From NCBI GenBank assembly GCA_964655525.1, contig CAZZNE010000002.1, forward strand, positions 241,014 to 305,013: a stretch of DNA of 64,000 bases, in the 5' to 3' direction. A model generated the notes under the pieces. That model saw nothing but the letters and a program-made list of their open reading frames with translations, did no database searches and was not told the origin of the DNA. A program made the position numbers and the translations under genes. This document shows positions 17,731 through 25,339 of this stretch, piece by piece (the stretch's first letter is position 1; the number at the start of each line of letters is the position of its first letter). Source of the DNA: DLAJ01 sp964655525 (lineage in GTDB: Bacteria > Bacillota > Clostridia > Lachnospirales > Lachnospiraceae).

Positions 17731-19182
17731 CTACCGTACCTCTCCGGTATCCTCAAGCAGCGCTGTGATCGTCGCTTTCACATTCTCATACGCCGCAATG
17801 CTTTTCTCATAATTTTCTTTGCGAAGCGCCATTTCCATCTGCAGGATTGGCCGCTTTAAGTCGCTCTCCCGATCCTTTGTGAGCGTTTTGATCGTCTGCG
17901 CGAGTGTCTCCGCCTTCTCCCACGAAGACAGCTCAATGGAAAGAACGAGCTTCTCCAGTCGTTTTTTCAGCTCTTCCCGATTCTCCTTTGTTCCGAATGT
18001 CAGACGCTCCTCCTGTCCGACCTCCTCCATGCTCCCCGTCAGATTGTTCCAGTTGCGGTAAGTCTCGCTCATATCACGGCTTTCATCCATATTCGCTCCC
18101 GTGCGGAGACGGATGCTGAACGAAAAGCAGCTTCCCTTTCCCTTTTCACTCTCCACATGAATCGTTCCGTTCATCATTTCCACGAGCTGCTTCGTAATGG
18201 AAAGTCCTAAGCCCGTGCCGCCAAACCGTCTGGTAATGGAAGCGTCCACCTGCTTAAAGCTTTGAAAGAGCTTATCCTGCTCCTCTATTGAGATGCCGAT
18301 CCCGCTGTCGCGCACCATAAAAAACAGCTCCACCTCATCCCCTGTCTGCATGGTTCTGCTCACGTCCACGCTGACCTGTCCGACCGTTGTGAACTTCACG
18401 GCATTGGAGAGCAGGTTATTTAAGATCTGTCCGACACGCAGCTCATCTCCGATCAGGCGCTGCGGGATGGTCTCGTCGATATGTACCCTGAATTGAAGCT
18501 CCTTTTTATTGATCGCCACCGTATGCGTGGCAACGATCTGATCCATCATGTTATAAAAATCAAATTCTTTATCCTCAAGCGTAAATTTGCCCGCTTCCAT
18601 TTTCGAGAAATCAAGAATATTGTTGATAATGGCGGACATATTATCACAGCAGTAAAAAATGATGTCGAGCGTCTTTTTGACTTCCGCATCCTGTATATTC
18701 TCCGAGAGCGCCGTTACATGCCCCTTGATCCCGTTGACGGGAGTACGCAGCTCATGCGTCACATTTGCGGTAAACTCATTGCGCGCTTTCTGGTTTGCCT
18801 CCTCTTCTTCTTTGAGCTGCCGGATCCGGACGTCCGTGTTTTTCCGATAGGCGATGTCCTCCGCCATCAGATAACCGCCTCCGTCTTCGTCCTCAAACAG
18901 TCGCAGCATCACCGGAAAGCAGGCGTTATTCTTACGGTACATGACCGTCTCCTGACCGTCCTTCAGAAGCGTTCTGTCAAAATCGGCGTAGCTTCCGTCT
19001 TCTCTTTGAAATTCCTGTCTGAATACTTCGCACATACCGCCTGACAGCAACTCTTCCTGCGCATAACCGAGCTTCTCAAGCGCGGAACGGTTCCCGTATG
19101 AAATACTGCCGTCCCGTTCGAAGGCGAGCACAAGTTCCACGGTTTCCTCCGCGACTCCTGCATTCATCCGTTCTCTTTTCAT
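17731..19182 (-). CDS. Cytoplasmic PAS-domain sensor histidine kinase
   Basis: About 483 aa with no membrane segment. An N-terminal PAS domain (FERDGSISYGNRSALEKLGYAQEELL) is followed by HisKA (phospho-His in TANVTHELRTPVNGI), a complete HATPase domain (NLLSNAVKFT, DSGIGIS, FGGTGLGLSITKQLVEMM) and a helical tail of about 100 residues with no receiver. A GTG at 19194 is part of the ribosome site; the ATG at 19182, or the adjacent one at 19185, fits GTGAGG spacing better. First gene of the chemosensory operon, behind a near-consensus promoter. Confidence 0.88.
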   Translation of the reverse strand: MKRERMNAGVAEETVELVLAFERDGSISYGNRSALEKLGYAQEELLSGGMCEVFRQEFQREDGSYADFDRTLLKDGQETVMYRKNNACFPVMLRLFEDEDGGGYLMAEDIAYRKNTDVRIRQLKEEEEANQKARNEFTANVTHELRTPVNGIKGHVTALSENIQDAEVKKTLDIIFYCCDNMSAIINNILDFSKMEAGKFTLEDKEFDFYNMMDQIVATHTVAINKKELQFRVHIDETIPQRLIGDELRVGQILNNLLSNAVKFTTVGQVSVDVSRTMQTGDEVELFFMVRDSGIGISIEEQDKLFQSFKQVDASITRRFGGTGLGLSITKQLVEMMNGTIHVESEKGKGSCFSFSIRLRTGANMDESRDMSETYRNWNNLTGSMEEVGQEERLTFGTKENREELKKRLEKLVLSIELSSWEKAETLAQTIKTLTKDRESDLKRPILQMEMALRKENYEKSIAAYENVKATITALLEDTGEVR

Positions 19183-19215
19183 CATAATCCTCACGCCTTT
19201 CTGACATATGGATTT

Positions 19216-19244
19216 ATTATAGCACTTTTGTGGGGGATTCTCAA
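19216..19244 (-). promoter_or_regulatory. Promoter of the chemosensory operon
   Basis: Minus strand: TTGAGA (19244-19239), 17-bp spacer, extended -10 TGCTATAAT with TATAAT at 19221-19216. It lies about 35 bp ahead of the PAS kinase start, and no other equally good promoter was seen before cheR. Confidence 0.78.
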
Positions 19245-19340
19245 GATAGGAAAGACGAGTTCAAAAGACAATCATCCGATGTAAGAAATTTCCCTTTAAG
19301 CCGAAAATAAGAAGTGTAAAGACAAAGGATCACATGGCGC

Positions 19341-20174
19341 CTAGAACCACTTGATCCCTTCCTCTGGAAGCATTTCATAGATTCTTTTAGTAACTGCCAT
19401 TATAATTACCGTAAACAAAAGCAAGATACCCGCGATCACATAACTGTACGGGATTCCGATCGACCCGACGTTCAACGGATAGATGGACATGATTTCCTCA
19501 AAATCAGTCCTATGAACGGCAGGCATAACGAACTTGATCCGTGCATTCTGAGATCCCTCTAAAAAGATCACCGGAACAGCGAAAAAAGCAAACGAGAGCA
19601 CCGTCCCCGTCAATACACCGGACGTTAATACAGATGCTAAGACCGTTACACTGATTGTGAACAGAACATCTGCGGTATAGAGCCATATTGCATCAACGAC
19701 CGCAGAACCAACCGTCTTAATCCCCGCCGGCTGAATACTGCACGTAACTCCCTCTTTGCCAAATAGAATAAGCGTTGCAAAAATATGTAACAGCACAACG
19801 GTCAACACAAGCGCAAGTCCTATGAGATAAGCAGCAACGTTCTTTGCCGCAAAGCATTTTTTTCTGCCGCATTTTGAGGTAAACAGAAGCGCGTTCATCC
19901 GAAACGTATGTTCCTCTGTAAAGAGAGGAGAAACAGCAATCAGCACAAACAGATTGAGCGAAAACAACCCTGTGGCCAGACTTTGAAGCATCCCATTCCA
20001 CGGTTCGTACTGAACCTGCTGCGAATAATCGGTATCACTAAAAAAGCTGCTTACTAAAAGTCCCGTTTTATTCATATAAATTGCCACACAATAACAAAAC
20101 ACTAACGCAAGGCTGATATAAAATGATTTTTTACGGATCATTTTATCAATCTCCAATAAGATCAATCTTCTCAT
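19341..20174 (-). CDS. ABC-2 type transporter permease (short paralogue)
   Basis: 277 aa with about six hydrophobic helices. The ATG at 20174 behind GGGAGG fits better than an upstream start. It is clearly paralogous to the permease at 22266-23459: shared blocks include VISPxFxEEHTxxMNALLFTSKxGxxKCF, ILFGKEG/FFGGDG, KTVGSAxxDAxxLYTADVLF and HRTDFEEIM/HKTDLNALL. It probably pairs with the ATPase encoded immediately upstream. In this setting the likely roles are export or self-immunity for a peptide (inference). Confidence 0.8.
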   Translation of the reverse strand: MRRLILLEIDKMIRKKSFYISLALVFCYCVAIYMNKTGLLVSSFFSDTDYSQQVQYEPWNGMLQSLATGLFSLNLFVLIAVSPLFTEEHTFRMNALLFTSKCGRKKCFAAKNVAAYLIGLALVLTVVLLHIFATLILFGKEGVTCSIQPAGIKTVGSAVVDAIWLYTADVLFTISVTVLASVLTSGVLTGTVLSFAFFAVPVIFLEGSQNARIKFVMPAVHRTDFEEIMSIYPLNVGSIGIPYSYVIAGILLLFTVIIMAVTKRIYEMLPEEGIKWF

Positions 20175-20249
20175 CTGGCCGTTTCCTCCCAAAATCAATC
20201 GCATCCAACAAAAAGCGCTCCTTTCAACGACGCGCTTTCCGGTATCGTG

Positions 20250-21119
20250 TCACACACGCTTTTCAAAATGATACAAATAAAGGTCTTCGAGATTTGCCTT
20301 TACCTGTCTTGCACCATTCATTGGCTGCCCATCATAAAACAGACGCAGTGTGCAGTTCTCCTCATGGTTTGTCTGACTGATCACCCGAAACATATCATAA
20401 TATTTGTCCGCTTCACAATGCGGGACATCACATTCCCAAATCTGTCCGTCAAGTTCCTGCAAGAGACAGTCCGGTGTTCCGGCTCCTACGATTTCCCCCA
20501 TGCGCATGAAAACAAGCTCCGTCGCGGTATATTCAATGTCCGACACGATATGAGTGGAAAGAATCACTGTCCTGCCATGTGCAATTCTATGGATCAAATT
20601 CCGAAATTTTACACGTTCCTGCGGATCCACGCCCACCGTGGGTTCATCAAGGATCAACAGCTTCGGATCGTTCAATATGGATTGCGCAATTCCCAAACGC
20701 TGCCGCATTCCACCCGAAAGATACCTGATCTGCTTATCTTTCACATCCACAAGATCCACCAGTGTCAACACCTCCATGATTCTGTTCGGCGCTTCTTTTT
20801 TAGAAATTCCTTTGATTGTTGCCACGTACATTAAAAATTTGTAACAGGTAAAATCCGGATAATAACCAAAGTTCTGCGGCAAGTACCCTAACTGATCACG
20901 GTAATCCTCTCCAACAGCTTTCATGTCTTTACCGTCAAACAAAATCCTGCCCTCCGATGGCGTCTGCAGATTGCATAACAAACGCATCATCGTCGTTTTT
21001 CCGCTTCCATTCGCACCCAAAAGCCCATAAATGCCTTCCGAAAACGTATACGTAACATTTGATAATGCTCTTAATGTGCCATAATTCTTTGATACATTTT
21101 CCAACCGAAGCTCCATCAT
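20250..21119 (-). CDS. ABC transporter ATP-binding protein
   Basis: 289 aa. Walker A GLLGANGSGKTT, Q-loop YLPQNFGYYPD, signature YLSGGMRQRLGIAQS, Walker B LLILDEPTVGVD, and H-loop STHIVSD, then a C-terminal extension of about 80 residues. It is of the BcrA/CcmA type used with ABC-2 permeases. The ATG at 21119 (MMELRLENVSKNYG) follows AAAGGGAG; upstream in-frame codons are unlikely starts. It drives one or both neighbouring paralogous permeases. Confidence 0.88.
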   Translation of the reverse strand: MMELRLENVSKNYGTLRALSNVTYTFSEGIYGLLGANGSGKTTMMRLLCNLQTPSEGRILFDGKDMKAVGEDYRDQLGYLPQNFGYYPDFTCYKFLMYVATIKGISKKEAPNRIMEVLTLVDLVDVKDKQIRYLSGGMRQRLGIAQSILNDPKLLILDEPTVGVDPQERVKFRNLIHRIAHGRTVILSTHIVSDIEYTATELVFMRMGEIVGAGTPDCLLQELDGQIWECDVPHCEADKYYDMFRVISQTNHEENCTLRLFYDGQPMNGARQVKANLEDLYLYHFEKRV

Positions 21120-21274
21120 CAATACTCTCCCTTTATCTATCATCTCATTCATCCGATTGTTTTTCATAGATCACCGTCCAAGCGTCCTAACAAACTGATA
21201 ATCCTGATATAAAAACGGTTCCACCAACTGAATGCTGCACGCTAACCCCGTTGTTCCATAAAGTGAATAAGTAG

Positions 21275-22261
21275 CTAGGTAAGACTTTTTAACATCTCTT
21301 TCAGCCCATCCCCATCCAGGGGCTCGGTGAGTTCATCGGCTTTCGGCATCCGCTGGTATCCCTCACCATCTGTTACCATCCTATCTATGCTTCTACGATT
21401 CCTTTTATCAAAAGTCATCCGGGCGGCATGCCATATGACAAAATCGACATCCGCCGTATTTGTCAGCAGCCAAAACCGATCGTTTGCCCTGCGCAGAATC
21501 CGTTGAAACTGCCAAACATTTAAGATACCAATGGCATAATCTGTCTGCAGCGTATCCGAGATGCAGACCCCTTCATATCCATGAACAGCAAAAAAGTGCA
21601 GTATTTTTTTTACTTCCCCTGCCGCTTTCTTTTCGTCCCGCATATTCAGACAGATCACCGGCTTATCCAAGCTCCCGCGTTTTCTTTTTCTGCTTTTTTT
21701 TATGTTTCTTTGTCGAAGCAGCACGCGTTTGATATGCTTTACTTCCGTAATACCCCCGGCAAGGCAGCCACAAACCTTTGCAGTGACCGCCGGTGCTGCA
21801 TAACTGTTGTATCCACCCGTCATGACAGACTTCCCCTGATACAAAAAGCACTTTTTTTACTGCGATACAGGATGCTGTCCGATGGTGTCCTTCGATGTCA
21901 ATTCGCTGACTTTATCCTGCAGCAGCTCCGCATCCCGAATGCGCGACATTCCCAAACTCAGATTGATCACATCAATCCGACTGCCTATGCAAAAATCCAG
22001 CGCAGCAACTAACGCATGAATATTTCCCCGCAGCGAATCCGCATCCAAAACCCGGATCAATAATAGTTCGCATGGACAATGTATTTCACGCAAAAAAATT
22101 CCTGCGCATACAGAAGCATGCGTAATCTCATGAACGTTTTGTTGCTCCACGGTTACTTTGCCGTTACAGACAGCATATACGCCTGCCACACGGACATTTG
22201 TATTTTTTATTTCCTGCAGAAAATCCATATTGACCGCACCATCGATCAATGCAACTCTCAT
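21275..22261 (-). pseudogene. Subtilase-like (S8) maturation peptidase, broken by in-frame UAA
   Basis: The 5' half (22261 to 21857) carries the Asp motif VALIDGAVN, the His motif HASVCAGIFL and DVINLSLG. It ends at a UAA (21859-21857). Four codons later the same frame continues to 21275 with the Ser-motif-like GYNSYAAPAVTAKVCG. The stretch between INLSLG and the Ser motif is far shorter than in subtilases, so a deletion is likely. Past its own stop another frame stays open to 21171 and looks protein-like (EPFLYQDYQFVRTLGR), suggesting a further frameshift at an A5 run. The start overlaps the upstream permease stop, i.e. they are coupled. Subtilases in peptide loci usually cut leaders. Confidence 0.65.
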
Positions 22262-22265
22262 CCGC

Positions 22266-23459
22266 CTATTCTCCTGTCGCATGACGGTATGTCCATGCCG
22301 CGCACAATGCGATCAGTACAGAAAGCAACACCAAAACACCTGCAGCCGCATGGCTATACCGTATGGTAATCGAACCCAATGTCACATCCGGCAGACGCAG
22401 AAGCGCATTCAAATCAGTCTTATGCATAACCGGCGCGATCATTTTGATCTGCCACGGAACCGCATCTATAACCGCCAATACCATCGGCGCCATCCAAAGC
22501 GCCAATGAAATGACCATGCCGCTCAATACATTGGATGCCAGAACAGATCCTAACACCGTCAGGCTGACCGCGAAAAGCACATCTGCCGTATAGAGCAGCG
22601 CTGCGTCAAAAATCGCGGAACCGACCGTCTTCGCGTAGGGGAAATCCCCATAAAATAGATATTCCCCCGATATTTGGATACTTCCCGCAAGTCCATCTCC
22701 TCCAAAAAACAGAAACGTGATCAGCATATGGATCAGAATGATCGTCAGCACAAAAAAAATCCCAATACTATAGGCGGCAGCAATTTTGACACGAAAGCAT
22801 TTTCTTTTTCCCAATTTGGATGTAAATAACAGCGCGTTCATCTGCCGCGTATGCTCCTCAGAAAAAACAGGAGAAATCACAAGTAACACGAGCAAATTCA
22901 ATAGAAACATTAAAACGATCATGCTTTCCAGCATACCGCTCCATGGAGGGGAATACTCCAACCGAAGCGGCAGAACGCCGTCAGGAAAGATCTCCGCGAT
23001 CTGCAACGGCGTATCACACGAAGTACCAATTGATATCCCCACCATTTGACCATTTTCTGTATATTCCTGTGTTGACACTTCTTCTTTCAAAAAAACATAT
23101 GTAATGACACGTTCCGCATAGGGCATATCAATTTCATGAAATCGCGCTAAGCTCTCGTTCATTTGCTGCAGATAAGCGAATTGCCGACCGGAATACAGAT
23201 CGGCTTCCTTCAATATTTCTTCTACATGCGCATCCGTCAGCACGCCCCGATACGGTTCCAGCCATTCTCTCTCCAGTCGGATTGCATCTCTGCCATGCTG
23301 GAGCGTTCCGTCCTCATCCATCAGATATAATTTTTTTCCAAACGGATCGACCCACTCGTCATATGACATCATACAAGATGCAAGCATAAATACAAGACAA
23401 ATCAGAGCGGATTTCCTGCGAAATAATTTTTCAAGTTCCAGCTTATATAAAGTTCTCAT
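22266..23459 (-). CDS. ABC-2 type transporter permease (long paralogue)
   Basis: About 398 aa. One N-terminal helix, an extracytoplasmic loop of about 150 residues, then five or six helices homologous to the 277-aa permease at 19341-20174. The larger loop is the main difference. The ATG at 23459 is preceded only by GGAAAAG; the GGAGG farther upstream belongs to the end of the small precursor ORF. It begins 14 bp after that ORF's stop and its end overlaps the subtilase-like start, placing it inside the peptide operon. Confidence 0.8.
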   Translation of the reverse strand: MRTLYKLELEKLFRRKSALICLVFMLASCMMSYDEWVDPFGKKLYLMDEDGTLQHGRDAIRLEREWLEPYRGVLTDAHVEEILKEADLYSGRQFAYLQQMNESLARFHEIDMPYAERVITYVFLKEEVSTQEYTENGQMVGISIGTSCDTPLQIAEIFPDGVLPLRLEYSPPWSGMLESMIVLMFLLNLLVLLVISPVFSEEHTRQMNALLFTSKLGKRKCFRVKIAAAYSIGIFFVLTIILIHMLITFLFFGGDGLAGSIQISGEYLFYGDFPYAKTVGSAIFDAALLYTADVLFAVSLTVLGSVLASNVLSGMVISLALWMAPMVLAVIDAVPWQIKMIAPVMHKTDLNALLRLPDVTLGSITIRYSHAAAGVLVLLSVLIALCAAWTYRHATGE

Positions 23460-23473
23460 ATGCGCTTTTCCGG

Positions 23474-23665
23474 TCAACCTCCATTCACTGTTCCTGTAAA
23501 CACAGCCGTTTTCTCACTTCCGTTCTGATATGTCGATGCATTTCGGCTAAAGCTGCCTATGGCCGTATTGCAGCTGCAATTACAGCTACAAGCGCAGGCA
23601 CACCGTCATGCATATGCTTCCACGGAATCGCTGAATCTTCTCATACCCCTTTTTATTTTCTTCAT
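23474..23665 (-). pseudogene. Cys-rich RiPP/bacteriocin-like precursor interrupted by UGA at a Cys position
   Basis: A strong ribosome site (AAAGGGGAT, 7-nt spacing) precedes an ATG at 23663-23665. The 19-residue leader-like segment MKKIKRGMRRFSDSVEAYA is followed by an in-frame UGA (23608-23606). The frame then stays open for 43 codons: RCACACSCNCSCN, then a Gly/Ser/Asn/Thr-rich tail ending TGTVNGG and UGA. Read through, the UGA codon occupies the first position of a strict C-x alternation (?-R-C-A-C-A-C-S-C-N-C-S-C). From memory the layout resembles small putative bacteriocin precursors of clostridia (CLI_3235 type), not verified. The simplest reading is a TGC/TGT to TGA nonsense mutation; selenocysteine insertion or readthrough is the alternative. 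Its neighbours also show lesions. Confidence 0.6.
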
Positions 23666-23696
23666 TGTAAATCCCCTTTCCGATCTGAGCGTTACG

Positions 23697-24136
23697 TTTC
23701 TTCAAGTTCCACAGCTTGATCAATTCAACCCCGTTTAAGGTCTCACTGAACCACATGGAAAACTTCTCGTTCTCCCTTAACAAATCCTAAAAGCATTTTC
23801 TCTTTTTTGCAGAGAAAAAAATGCGAAAGATGCAGGCTGACCGGAATGATACAAATTGTCAGCATCATCATTTTCCAGTTAATGATCTCTTGTAAAAGCT
23901 ATTGTCCCTATAAACAGTTCGGCTATGAGTACTATGTAATGCAATACCCTCTGATAATCCCCATTCAGGATTCCCTCATCGAACAGCTTTTGCCCGAACA
24001 GCGGTGTGATCACGCCAATGATCGTGATAAAAATCATGGTCATAATGATCACCAATATCCGAAGTTTAAATTCTTTTAGCTGATCATAGATAAACTTGAA
24101 TATTTCCCTGCTTTTCAATCCGCACCCCATAATCAC
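23697..24136 (-). pseudogene. Remnant of an ABC exporter transmembrane domain
   Basis: Three fragments in two or more frames look like one exporter: an N-terminal TM segment (KLRILVIIMTMIFITIIGVITPLFGQKLFDEG, 24136-23879), a frame-shifted piece around 23880-23775 (NWKMMMLTICIIPVSL), and LRENEKFSMWFSETLNGVELIKLWNLKKR at 23783-23697. The nucleotide-binding domain is absent and the sequence runs straight into the precursor's ribosome site. It was probably the peptide exporter of this locus before an internal deletion. Confidence 0.65.
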
Positions 24137-24274
24137 TTGTTTTTGTACGTAAAATCATCATAGCATAGTTTTTCAGCGGATGCAGCTATCATCTTCGTTC
24201 TCTCATATGCGGAAACCAATGCTGCGGCATAGCCACAACACCCCAATTATGCAAGGAATTTTGAACATTGTTGA

Positions 24275-25033
24275 CTATATTGGTTCCCTCATACACTCAT
24301 GAATAAAATAGATCGCCATGGCTTCCATCCGCCTGTTTCCCTCCTCTGAAAAACCATGTCCCTCACCCTGAAAGATTTCCAATACGGCATTCGAATACTG
24401 TGTCGATGCCCATACCGCATAATCCTGATTGACCACAGGATCCTCCGAACCATGCATGATCAGAACGTTCCCCGAAAACCTGCCGATCCGATCCTTGATC
24501 TGAAAATCGCGTATCGTCTCAAAAAATCTGCGCCCCAGCTTCATCCCCCACAATTCCTCCGTGTCCGGAATATCTTCCGTCCGCTGAAATCGCGCATTCC
24601 AGTCATCCGCAATGCAGAATGCAGGGAACAATAATAAGAGCGCCCGAATGTCATCGTTTCTTTCCTCTGCGGCTAAAGCAGATACCATTCCTCCCTGACT
24701 GCCTCCAAATAAATAGATATTGCCGCTGTCAACCCAGTCCCAAGTCTTAACCTCATCTATCACAGCGTTTAAGTCTTCTTTTTCCGTAAACAATGTCATT
24801 TCCGTCGTCGGAAAGCCGCTGGTATCCCTCGTACTGCCTCCGCAAAAATGAAAGCAGACCGCTCCGATTCCGTTTTCCGCAAAATATTTTGCAGAAATCG
24901 CAAAATCCTCTTTGCACCCATTATAGCCATGGCTGAAAATCACCAGCGGTAACCGTCCTTTTTCGTCCGGTTTGTAATACATTCCATCCACGGTTCTGTT
25001 ATGATGTGAAATTCTAATCTGTTCCGTCTGCAT
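24275..25033 (-). CDS. Alpha/beta hydrolase (esterase-like)
   Basis: 252 aa from the ATG at 25033, which follows GGGAGG; the frame continues upstream to 25078 without a better site. Alpha/beta fold landmarks: oxyanion region VIFSHGYNGCKEDF, nucleophile elbow GGSQGGMVSALAA, acid region LIMHGSEDPVVNQDYA and catalytic His in GEGHGFSEEG. It is close to cinnamoyl/feruloyl-esterase-like bacterial hydrolases, but the substrate cannot be set from sequence. No signal peptide, so cytoplasmic. It follows the PTS operon's EI gene after an untranslated structured stretch. Confidence 0.82.
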   Translation of the reverse strand: MQTEQIRISHHNRTVDGMYYKPDEKGRLPLVIFSHGYNGCKEDFAISAKYFAENGIGAVCFHFCGGSTRDTSGFPTTEMTLFTEKEDLNAVIDEVKTWDWVDSGNIYLFGGSQGGMVSALAAEERNDDIRALLLLFPAFCIADDWNARFQRTEDIPDTEELWGMKLGRRFFETIRDFQIKDRIGRFSGNVLIMHGSEDPVVNQDYAVWASTQYSNAVLEIFQGEGHGFSEEGNRRMEAMAIYFIHECMREPI

Positions 25034-25175
25034 AAAAGGATTCCTCCCGTCTAAAACGCATTCTCTCTGTAATGTCATTCCTCTGTTCCTTATATTTTAT
25101 TTTCATTCTACATGCTTGGCATCTTTTTGTCCATATGCGTCCCGCTCTTTCTAAAATCTGTTTTCATGGACATGC

Positions 25176-25339
25176 GAAGCCGCCGGCCAAAATTCCATTG
25201 GCCGACGGCTTCCATCTATCAAAGTTGGGATGAAATGAGGGCTGTTATTCCCGCGGGCAATGAGCCAGGCGGCTGCGCAGCAGACATTTGGCAAATGCCG
25301 CGAGGGTGAATACCCCGCAGCTTGCTGCGGAGTATTCAC
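25176..25339 (-). other. Structured non-coding stretch downstream of ptsI
   Basis: Reading leftwards from the ptsI stop: a 16-bp hairpin with a two-base loop (25306-25339, includes the stop codon), then CG-rich sequence with CCGCGGG and CTGCTGCGCAG palindromic elements, then a 15-bp hairpin (25198-25212 with 25176-25190, one mismatch, GAAGCCGCCGGCC type). There is no U-tract and no convincing ORF. It could be a terminator-like 3' end, a small RNA or a dispersed repeat. Confidence 0.5.

Noticed and set aside
19195..19340. Insertion-sequence or attachment site at the left edge of the peptide locus
   Set aside because: No transposase, terminal inverted repeat or target duplication is visible here or at 24.1-24.3 kb.
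23586..23783. A 65-codon minus-strand frame that looks like a small Cys-containing protein
   Set aside because: Its first half is an ABC-exporter fragment and its second half is the out-of-frame translation of the Cys-rich precursor. The precursor's own frame has the RBS, leader and C-x repeat.
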